Positions 1-10,963 of a DNA stretch of 64,000 bases are shown here, piece after piece. The position numbers and the translations under genes were made by a program. The notes under the pieces were generated by a model. It worked only from the letters and a program-made list of their open reading frames with translations. It had not been told where the DNA came from and made no database searches. Origin of the DNA: Channallabes apus (Eukaryota > Chordata > Actinopteri > Siluriformes > Clariidae); assembly GCA_030522415.1 (NCBI GenBank), contig CM060127.1, positions 6,125,207 through 6,189,206 of the forward strand, given 5' to 3'. How positions within the stretch are numbered: position 1 is the first letter of the stretch; every line of letters begins with the position of its first letter.

Positions 1-740
1 TCTTATATTTTTATGGTTGTTACAATTGTTTCTTTGAACAAATAATAATAATATATGCATTTGTTGAGTTCTACATTTTTGTGACATAATTTCCAGATCC
101 CTTTAGCAGTAAAACATGCACAATTTGATGTCTGAAGCCTCTTCCATCAGCACACACCAGCAGGACAGTTTTTTACTTATTGGTCATTAAACAATGCTGT
201 GTTGCTCACGCAACATAGAACAGTGAGAACCAAGTGCAATGTTCCGCACAGAGAAATTGGTTATGCTGCAAACACACAAACCTGTTGGGGAAGGTTCTTC
301 AATGTGATTGAAGCTTGGTACTACTGGGTCATAAAACTGCTGCTCATGCAATTTGCCGCCTTTTTGTAACCTGAGTTCCAGTGTTTTGCTCCTGAGTGTG
401 GGTAAACTCCACCGACAAGGCCGGTCACGAGAATGGTTTGTGACATGGCAAGCTCTCACATGTCAACAGGGACATATAGGTGTGATGTCAGGGGTGCACA
501 TACTTTTGTTTATATAATGGATGAGGGCTATGCTTATCTGAACCCAGTTTAATTTTGTGTGTGTGTTGGTTTATTAAATATGTTACTGCAGTGTGGAGGA
601 GGTGTGTGAACTTTTATTTCTGTGTTTGTTCTTCACCATCTCTGCCTGAATAATCTTTACCAGTTCAACATTTTTAAAGATTCTGCACAGGATGGCGCTG
701 TTTTACAATTACATCCCGATATCTGTGTTTCTCCTCACAG
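1..740. other. Unassigned 5' flank of wipf2
   Basis: No coding sequence or repeat family is recognised here. It probably contains upstream sequence or an intron before the first coding exon of wipf2. Confidence 0.5.
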
Positions 741-841
741 ATGAGGATCTGAGTATCTAATTATCAGTGTGTCTTACACACACACACACACGTTGAAAGA
801 TGCCGATCCCTCCCCCACCCCCGCCTCCCAACTTCAGCCAG
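741..841 (+). CDS. wipf2: wipf2 first coding exon with 5' UTR part
   Basis: A pyrimidine-rich acceptor ends at 740. The start ATG is at 800 and the donor GTGAGC begins at 842. The 14 codons encode [14 protein letters not shown], the conserved verprolin N-terminus. The coding part is 800..841. An upstream non-coding exon is implied but was not found. Confidence 0.8.
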
Positions 842-3800
842 GTGAGCACTTTAAAAAAAAAAGTTTGATAAATTCAAATGACCAATTAAATTAATATAAC
901 TTAAATAATACTTACTAATAATAATCATAAATAATAATGTTATTTTTTTAATAATAATGATTTTAAATGACTGCCTTAATGCCTTCATTAGACTTATAAA
1001 CAACTATTTAAATGATCCTCACCCAAAATGACTCTCATGACTCACTTTCATGCTTCTTTGCATTTTTATAAATTGCTCATTTAGTGATGTCTTCAGACTT
1101 AAAAACGGCGACTTAAAGTGATTGACTTAAATTTAACGTGATTCCTTGCTTGATTTACCTAGTGTTCTATGTGATTGTCTAAGTGGTTCTTCACATTTTA
1201 TAAACGACTCCTTAAGTGGCTTTGTTAGAATTATAAAGAACTCATTCAAGTGACCACCTCGCAAACAACTCAACATGTAGTTCACATTTTAAATGACTAC
1301 AAAAATTCAAGTTATGCAAGGAAATTTTTTTTTTTGGTTCTGTTTAACCCCAACCTTATTCTTATTAATGATTATGAATTCATTTGTGTGTGCGAATGTG
1401 TGTACTAATTATATTTTTGTCCTGTCTGTATTTATAAGGCGAACACAACTCCACCTAAATTGTCTCAGGACGAGGCAAAAGGCAGAGGAGCGTTACTCAC
1501 CGATATTTGTAAAGGGACCAAACTGAAGAAAGTGGGCATGGTTAAGGACCGCAGCGCCCCAATGATCGAAAGTAAGCGCGTGAGGATATTTAATGAATTA
1601 GAGATTGCAACATGAGCCCAGAATAATCTGCTATTATAAAATAAGTTTTATGCTATATTGTAGAGTCCAAAGGGGGTGGAGCTAGCAGTGGAAATGGACA
1701 GAATCCTGGGGGCGGAGGTAGTGGTGGAGGCGTGTCTACAGGAGCTCACCAGCCAATGGGAGACTTGTTTCAAGGTGGTGTGCCAAAACTGCGACCTGTG
1801 GGAGGTGCGAGAAAAGCGCATGCAGTTCTTTAAAAATTTTAATTACCTTATTAAAATGCTGATTATAATGTTAGATTTATTGTGTGTGTGTGTTAGATGG
1901 TGCAGCGTGTAGATCACTACAACCTCCCTCATCTCGCCCCATTGCACCCCGCCCTCCAGGTTGCCCAGATGACAGTGAAACCCCATCCCACCAGCCATCT
2001 CCCCCTCCCCCTCCTGCAAGTCGACGTGGCAATGCTCCGCCCACTCCTCCTCAGAAATGTGCCACTCCTACTTACAACCGTGATAAGCCCCTCCCACCTA
2101 CACCAGCTCCACCCCCACCCCCAGTGAAACCACCTCCTTCTCCGGCCAGCAGCCGCTCTTCTTCTTCTTCATCTTCATCATCTTTAGCTCCACCCCCTCC
2201 CCCTCCTCCTTATCGCCAGCAGCTGACCGTGTCTAACGGATCGTCTAGTCCAGTAAACGAACTTGCCCCTGAACTGCCGCAGAGGCACAACTCGTTAAGC
2301 AAGAAACCTCCAACAGGAGGTCATGCCCCCACACGAGGTCATGCCCCGCCTCCTCCACCTCAGAGCCCCTGCCCCTCCCCAGCTGCCTCCCGTCCTCCTC
2401 CACCAGTACGTGATCCTCCTGGGCGTGGAGCCGGTACGCCCTTTTTTCTATATTTGTTGTTTTTGGTTGGTTGATTGATCGGTTTATTAAAGGATAATTA
2501 ATATAATAAACTTGTTTCAGCCCCTCCAGTACCTGCACAGGTGCAACGAAGCAGTCGTGAAGCTCCGCCACCTCCACCTTATCGAACACACTCTGACGCC
2601 CCCAGTAGGGGTAAACCTCCACCTCCCCCTTCACGTTCTCCTGCTGGAGCCCCGCCTCCTCCACCCCCTATTCGCAATGGGCACGCCCACAACACGCACA
2701 ATTCTCGTTCCTTTGCAGGTAAATGTCCTCATGTAGCTTTGGTCCGAATGGCCTCAGTAAACAAAATGCAGTGATGCATTCCATTAGGATTACCAAATTC
2801 TCTACCTTATGTTACTTTCAGTAATTCTAATAATTAGGGATGAGAATCACCAGGGACCAGCCAATACAATTTTATCATGATACCAAAATGGCGATTAGAT
2901 TTGTACAGATCTGAACAAATAATTTGTTAGCTATGTGAATAGTATTCTAAAGGAATTGCAACATTTTCTGACTCAAATGCAAATATATATACTGTTTATA
3001 TAAAAGAAATTACATGTGTGTCGGGGTGTGTGTGTGTGTGTGTGTGTGTGTGTACAATATGCAGTGGGGCAAAAAAGTATTTAGTCAAAAGTATATATTG
3101 CACACACCATTTGAGCAAGTTCTCCCACTTAAAAAGATGAAAGAGGCCTGTAATTTTCATCATAGGTATATCCCAACTATGAGAGACAAAATAAGAGAAA
3201 GAAAATCACATTGTAGTATTTTTAAGTAATTTATTTGCAAATTATGGTGGAAAATATTTGGTCAATGACAAAATTTCATCTCAATGCTTTGTTATATAGC
3301 CTTTGTTGGCAATGACAACAAGGTCAAAGTTTTTCTGTAAGTCTTCACAAGGGTTTCACACACTGTTGCTGTTATTTTGGCCCATTCCTCCATGCAGATC
3401 TCCTCTAGAGCAGTGATGTTTTGGGGCTGTCACTGGGCAACACAGACTTTCAACTCCTTCCAAAGATTTTCTTTAGGGTTGAGATCTGGAGACTGGCCAG
3501 GCCACTCCAGGACCTTGAAATGCTTCTTACGAAGCCGCTCCTTTGTTGCCCTGGCAGTGTGTTTGGAATCATCGTCATGCTGAAAGACCCAGCCACGTTT
3601 CATCTTCAAAGCCCTTTGTTACTTTGGTCCCAGCTCGTATGGTTCTCTGATTTTTGTGATAATTTTGACCCCACATGGTGAGATCTTGCGTGGAGCCTCA
3701 GATCGAGGGAGATTATCAGTGATCTTGTATGTCTTCCATTTTCTAATAATTGCTCCCACAGTTGATTTCTTCACTTCAAGCTGCTTACCTACTGCAGATT

Positions 3801-6800
3801 CAGTCTTCCCAGTCTGGTGCAGGTCTACAATTATGTTTCTGGTGTCCTTTGACAGCTCTTTGGTTTTGGTTGTGAGTTTGGAGTGTGATTGTTTGAGGTT
3901 GTGCACAGGTGTCTTTTATACTAATAACAGATGCCATTAATATAGGTAACATGTGGAGGACAGAGGAAGCCGCTTAAAGAAGAGAAGTTACAGGTCTGTG
4001 AGAGCCAGAAATCTTGCTTGTTTGTATGTGACCAAATACTTATTTTACAGAGGAATTCATCATTTAGTTAAAAAAAAATCCGACAATGTAATTTTCTGTA
4101 TTTTTTTATTAAGAAACTGGACTATAATTATCAACTTTTTGCTGTCTGTGAGTTTACCACAGGGCCGCTGCGAGCCCTCCGCGCTGTTAGCGTCTCCACC
4201 ACGCTCGGCTCCTCTGATGGGTGAGTTAACGCTCTCTCAGTCGGTTGCGCTGTTTGTTCACTGCTTGCTATTTGGGGGGCCCTGTCTTCTATTTAGCCTG
4301 CTGTGTTTGGTGAAGTGGCGTTTCAGGGTCGGGCTAGCGCTGTTTTCTCCCGTGTCGGCAGTTTCTGTCTGCCGGTGTCTGGCTCTCACTTGCTCAGTAC
4401 TATAATGACTTTGGCAAAGGTTTTTCTTTTTTGCCTTCTCTTCTTTTCTCTTTTTTGCCTTATTTTGCATCTCACTTCCGTAATGGATATTGGATATTCA
4501 CCATTTCAGCTAAGGGCCTTGAACTGCCATCCGCGTCTTGACCCTATGACATATGAGCACTGCCGGAGTTTAGGGATTCTCCAGCGCCCACGGTACATCC
4601 ACCGCTCACGGCGTGTGTTCAGGAGTACCTTTAGGTCAAAGCCTGATGCCCTTCCGTGCATCTGGACCAACCATAGACTGTCTGCTTCCAAACTGCTTCC
4701 TGCTGGTCATACTGTTCATCGCTCTCTAATTTATCTCACTGGTACCCAGCATCGTACTGCAAATCTGAATTCTGTACATCGTCACTTTGCACTTCTGAAC
4801 TGTCGGTCAATATCGGACAAAGCCTCTTATCTCAATGAAATTATCACTGACAATAAGCTTGACATTTTTCTTCTCACTGAAACCTGGCAAGCACCGGATG
4901 ATTTTATTCAGTTAAATCTTCTTGCACCTGATGGATACAAGTATCTCACCCGACCTCGACTGCATGGCAAAGGGGGTGGTCTTGCTGTCATTTACCGGGA
5001 CAATCTTCGTCTGAAACAACTTGCTTTTCGCAATACAAACTCATTTGAATACATGGTTTTGAAAGCTGACTGTATCACAATCATCCTACTCTACCGTCAT
5101 CCTAAAGCCCTGTCGAGCTTTTTTTCTGAACTCAGTGAACTATTAACCCTTGCCTGCTCATTGTCAGCTCCTATTCTTCTGCTTGGTGACTTCAATATTC
5201 ATGTTGATACAGTCTGCCCCAACACCACCCAATTACTGTCTGTTTTCGAATGTTTTAATTTGACACAGCATGTTCGTGTGCCTACCCATACTCGTGGTCA
5301 TACCCTTGATCTAATATGTACTTCAAGGGGAGATATCACTTCTATTTCTGCTTCTGACACCTGTATTTCTGACCATAAACTTCTTGATTTTAGCCTTAAT
5401 CTGCCTATGCACTCTAAATGCCTTAAAACTGTTATATCATACCGTAATTTGAAAGCAATTGATACAGTATCATTTTGTACTCCTCGAATCTCTTTGATGC
5501 CATTAATATTTCTTCTCCATCTGTGATACTATCTAATTACAACTCTACAATTTCTGAAATCCTACAGCAGCATTCTCCTATCAAGACCAGAAATGTCCCC
5601 GCCACTCACTCTTCTCCTTGGTATACCCCTGAGCGCCGTATTCTTAAGGCTACCGGCAGACGGCTTGAACGCCTTTATAGGAAAACTGGTCTTACTGTTC
5701 ATTATTTGGTTTTCTAGATCATCTTAAATGTTATAAATCTGCCCTCTTTTCAGCTCTCTCTAACTTTATCTCTGCCACAATCAATATATCGAGCAACAGG
5801 CCAAAAGCATTATTTAACACGATAAATAAACTTACCAACTGCCCACCTCAGGATGCTCTAGTATCTAATGAGTTTTGCTGCTCTTTCTTGGTTTATTTGC
5901 TTGAGAAGACTAATGCTGTCCACTAATGTTTCCCTACTGATACAGAACTCAGCCATCCAACAACTCTATCCAATCAGTCTCTGTCTTGTTTCTCTCGGAC
6001 AACCTAAGATTCTGTCTCTAAGCTAATCCTGAAATCCAACTCTTCATCCTGTCACCTTGATCCTGCTCCTACTTCTCTTCTGAAACTTTGTCACTCTGCC
6101 ATTTCTTCACCTATTTCTCATTTCATCAACGCATCTCTTACCTCTGCTTCTTTTCCTCTGCCTCTAAAAACTGCTGCAGTTACACCTGTGCTCAAGAAAC
6201 CCAACCTTGACTCCTCAGTTTTATCTATCGTCCCATCTCTAATTTACCTTTCATATCCAAATTACTAGAAAGTACTGTTGCTGCCCAACTCCAGTCTTTT
6301 CTAGTCGATAATAATCTCTTTGACCCTTTTCAGTCTGGTTTTCGCCCCCTTCATAGTACTGAAACTGCACTTGTAAAGGTAGTAAATGATTTACTGCTTT
6401 CTGCTGATTCTGGCTCATTGTCTATACTCCTGCTACTTGATCTCAGCTCTGCCTTCGATACTGTCTCCCATGATCTGCTTATTTCACGCCTCTCCGGTCT
6501 GGGTATCTCTGGTACTGCTCTGTCTTGGTTTTCCTCCTATCTCAATTTTATATTTCGACAAAATTTCTGCATGTGTGAAGGACATTAGAGACTGGCTTAG
6601 CTTAAAGTTTCTGAAACTCAACATGGACAAAACTGAGATAATTTTCATTGGAACCCCAGCACTCACCAACAACATTTCCACCAACTACACCTGCGAGATT
6701 GCTGGCTCTCACATCAAAACATCTTCTGTCAAAAATTTTGGAGTAATCTTTGACTCCACACTCTCCTTTCAGCCTCACATTAAATCTGTCACTAAATCTG

Positions 6801-8385
6801 CTTTCTTTCATTTGCTGAAACTGTCATCCATGCATTCGTATCATCACGCATTGATTACTGTAATGCCCTTTTCATTGGTCTACCTGCCAGCTCCATCTCC
6901 AGATTACAATATATTCAAAACTCTGCGGCTAGAATAATCACTCATGCCAAACGTTCTGCTCATACAGTGGTGTGAAAAACTATTTGCCCCCTTCCTGATT
7001 TCTTATTCTTTTGCATGTTTGTCACACTTAAATGTTTCTGCTCATCAAAAACCGTTAACTATTAGTCAAAGATAACATAATTGAACACAAAATGCAGTTT
7101 TTAAATGAAGGTTTACATTATTAAGGGAGAAAAAAAACTCCAAATCTACATGGCCCTGTGTGAAAAAGTGATTGCTCCCCTTGTTAAAAAATAACTTAAC
7201 TGTGGTTTATCACACCTGAGTTCAATTTCTGTAGTCACCCCAGGCCTGATTACTGCCACACCTGTTTCAATCAAGAAATCACTTAAATAGGAGCTACCTG
7301 ACACAGAGAAGTAGACCAAAAGCACCTCAAAAACTAGACATCATGCCAAGATCCAAAGAAATTCAGGAACAAATGAGAACAAAAGTAATTGAGATCTATC
7401 AGTCTGGTAAAGGTTATAAAGCCATTTCTAAAGCTTTGGGACTCCAGCGAACCACAGTGAGTCGGTGTAGGTTTGTAGGTTTGGATTTTTTTTCTCCCTA
7501 AATAATAAAACCCCTCATTTAAAAACTGCATTTTGTGTTTACTTGTGTTATCTTTGACTAATAGTTAAATGTGTTTGATGATCAGAAACATTTTGTGTGA
7601 CAAACATGCAAAAGAATAAGGAGTCAGGAGGGGGGCAAATAGTTTTTCACACCACTGTATAACCCCAATCTTGTCCGATCTACATTGGCTCCCAGTTGCC
7701 TACCATATTAAATTCAAAATTCTTCTCCTTGTCTTTAAATCTATAAATGGCTTAGCTCCCAATAATCTTCTCAAACTGCTCTCCCCTTACATTCCGACTC
7801 GTTCACTACGTTCCTCCGATTCTGTTTTTTTTACTGTCCCTCGGGACCGCCTCTCTTCAATGGGCGGCAGATTATTCAGTGTCATTGCACCTAAACTCTG
7901 GAACACTCTACCACACTCTCTCTGTTCTGTTAACAACGTCTCAGCATTTAAATCTTTACTCAAAACTCACTTGTTACACCTGAATCCATCTGTCCTCTGC
8001 ATTTTTCGTTGTTTCTTCTACTTTATTACTTAAATATCTGTTTGTTTTATTCTTTTTTTGTTTGTTTTTGTTTTCACTCATTGTAAAAGTGTCCTTGAGC
8101 TCTGGAAAGGCGCTATATAAATAAAAATTATTATTATTATTATTATTATTATTTTGTCTCTCATAGTTGAGGTATACCTATGATGAAAATTACAGACCTC
8201 TTTCATCTTTTTAAGTGGGAGAACTTGCACAATTGGTGGATGACTAAATGCTTTTTTTTGCCCCACTTTACAGTATATTAGTGCTGTCAATCAATAAAAA
8301 ATGTAATCTAGTTAATCAGATTAATTTTCGTTAAGTTTCTAAGATTAAGATTAATAATTACATGCATTAATATTGACAGTCCTAA

Positions 8386-8416
<31 letters not shown>

Positions 8417-8742
8417 AAAAGTTTTTTTTTTTTTACTAAAAAAACTTTTTAGTATGGCTATATGATGAATTGCCACACAAAAGAATCATTATACAAAACT
8501 GAGTTTTTTCCCCTATCTCTACTAATACTCCTTATTGTAATTCCACTCACAAGGTTAGAGTAGCACACTGCTCTCACTTGTGTGTCTCACCTGACAATAA
8601 GATAATCAGGATAAATACAGTAATGTAGGGCTGAAACTAACAATTATTTTGATAATCGATTAGTTGGCTGATTATTGTTTCGATTAATCGGATAAAAGCT
8701 AAACGCTTCTTTAATTTGATGTTTTGCTTATACTTATATATA

Positions 8743-8794
<52 letters not shown>

Positions 8795-10635
8795 TAATTG
8801 GATAAAAGCTAGACGCTTTAATTTGATGTTTTGCTTAACTATATAAAACCATAAATCAGGGTATTATTTATGTATAAAAGTAAATTTTAAAAAATGCAAT
8901 AGCCACATTATTTTAATTTTGACATTTAAACCTTATTTTTTGTAAATCAACATTTTTGTTTTTAATAGTAATTGCAGATGGCAAGTTGACTGTGTGTATA
9001 TACTGTGCGTATATATATACAGTGGTGTGAAAAACTATTTGCCCCCTTCCTGATTTCTTATTCTTTTGCATGTTTGTCACACTTAAATGTTTCTGCTCAT
9101 CAAAAACCGTTAACTATTAGTCAAAGATAACATAATTGAACACAAAATGCAGTTTTTAAATGAAGGTTTACGTTATTAAGGGAGAAAAAAACCTCAAAAT
9201 CTGCATGGCCCTGTGTGAAAAAGTGATTGCCCCCCTTGTTAAAAAATTACTTAACTGTGGTTTATCACACCTGAGTTCAATTTCTGTAGTCACCCCCAGG
9301 CCTGATTACTGCCACACCTGTATCAATCAAGAAATCACTTAAATAGGAGCTACCTGACACAGAGAAGTAGACCAAAAGCACCTCAAAAGCTAGACATCAT
9401 GCCAAGATCCAAAGAAATTCAGGAACAAATGAGAACAAAAGTAATTGAGATCTATGAGTCTGGTAAAGGTTATAAAGCCATTTCTAAAGCTTTGGGACTC
9501 CAGCGAACCACAGTGAGAGCCATTATCCACAAATGGCAAAAATATGGAACAGTGGTGAACCTTCCCAGGAGTGGCCGGCCGACCAAAATTACCCCAAGAG
9601 CGCAGACAACTCATCCGAGAGGCCACAAAAGACCCCAGGACAACATCTAAAGAACTTCAGGCCTCACTTGCCTCAGTTAAGGTCAGTGTTCACGACTCCA
9701 CCATAAGAAAGAGACTGGGCAAAAATGGCCTGCATGGCAGATTTCCAAGGCGCAAACCACTTTTAAGCAAAAAGAACATTAAGGCTCGTCTCAATTTTGC
9801 TAAAAAACATCTCAATGATTGCCAAGACTTTTGGGAAAATATCTTGTGAACCGACGAGACAAAAGTTGAACTTTTTGGAAGGTGCGTGTCCCGTTACATC
9901 TGGCGTAAAAGTAACACAGCATTTCAGAAAAAGAACATCATACCAACAGTAAAATATGGTGGTGGTAGTGTGATGGTCTGGGGTTGTTTTGCTGCTTCAG
10001 GACCTGGAAGGCTTGCTGTGATAGATGGAACCATGAATTCTACTGTCTACCAAAAAATCCTGAAGAAGAATGTCCGGCCATCTGTTCATCAACTCAAGCT
10101 GAAGCGATCTTGGGTGCTGCAGCAGGACAATGACCCAAAACACACCAGCAAATCCACCTCTGAATGGCTGAAGAAAAACAAAATGAAGACTTTGGAGTGG
10201 CCTAGTCAAAGTCCTGACCTGAATCCTATTGAGATGTTGTGGCATGACCTTAAAAAGGCGGTTCATGCTAGAAAACCCTCAAATAAAGCTGAATTACAAC
10301 AATTCTGCAAAGATGAGTGGGCCAAAATTCCTCCAGAGCGCTGTAAAAGACTCGTTGCAAGTTATCGCAAACGCTTGATTGCAGTTATTGCTGCTAAGGG
10401 TGGCCCAACCAGTTATTAGGTTCAGGGGGCAATTACTTTTTCACACAGGGCCATGTAGGTTTGGATTTTTTTTCTCCCTAAATAATAAAACCCCTCATTT
10501 AAAAACTGCATTTTGTGTTTACTTGTGTTATCTTTGACTAATAGTTAAATGTGTTTGATGATCAGAAACATTTTGTGTGACAAACATGCAAAAGAATAAG
10601 AAATCAGGAGGGGGGCAAATAGTTTTTCACACCAC

Positions 10636-10700
<65 letters not shown>

Positions 10701-10901
10701 TTTAAAAAATACACTGAGATTCAGTTATTAAGAATGACCTCAAGTTTAAATTCTTTTAAATTAATTAAACTTAATAATAAGAATAGACTTCTAGATTATG
10801 ATATTATTTTTAATTGAAGTGTCTACTACATCCTTTTCACGGTTTACACGGTTTATTTCGATCCTCTCGTGTGTATTTTATCCTTTTTTTTTTTGTCTCA
10901 A

Positions 10902-10963
<62 letters not shown>

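Larger units (their letters stand above)
4112..8149 (+). mobile_element. L2-clade LINE inside Tc1 A
   Basis: A GC-rich 5' leader is followed by an endonuclease/RT reading frame and a 3' end GGCGCTATATAAATAAAA with an (ATT)n tail, typical of fish L2 elements. It is inserted in the T-rich region of Tc1 A and is itself interrupted by a 693-bp Tc1 (6965..7657). The reading frame is broken by frameshifts and stops after about 5500, and the RT catalytic box is missing. The exact 5' boundary is uncertain (4112-4150). Confidence 0.78.
3062..8268 (-). mobile_element. Tc1 element A, split by an L2 LINE
   Basis: The left end, CAGTGGGGCAAAAAAGTATT, is at 3062. The matching end (GTGGGAGAACTTGCAC... then TTTTTTGCCCCACT) is at 8216-8268. 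Between them, 4112-8149 is an L2 LINE. Tc1 sequence stops in a T-rich tract at about 4111 and resumes with TTTTGTCTCTCATAG at 8150, the expected continuation of this family. The transposase is in minus orientation and deleted. Target TA is degraded at the left end. Confidence 0.8.

Noticed and set aside
187..459. 90-codon minus-strand ORF upstream of wipf2
   Set aside because: No domain, no splice context and no codon-like bias that I can see.
2245..2664. 139-codon minus-strand ORF across wipf2 exons 4-5
   Set aside because: It is the antisense of a proline-rich coding exon, where GGN-rich complements stay open by composition. It also spans an intron.
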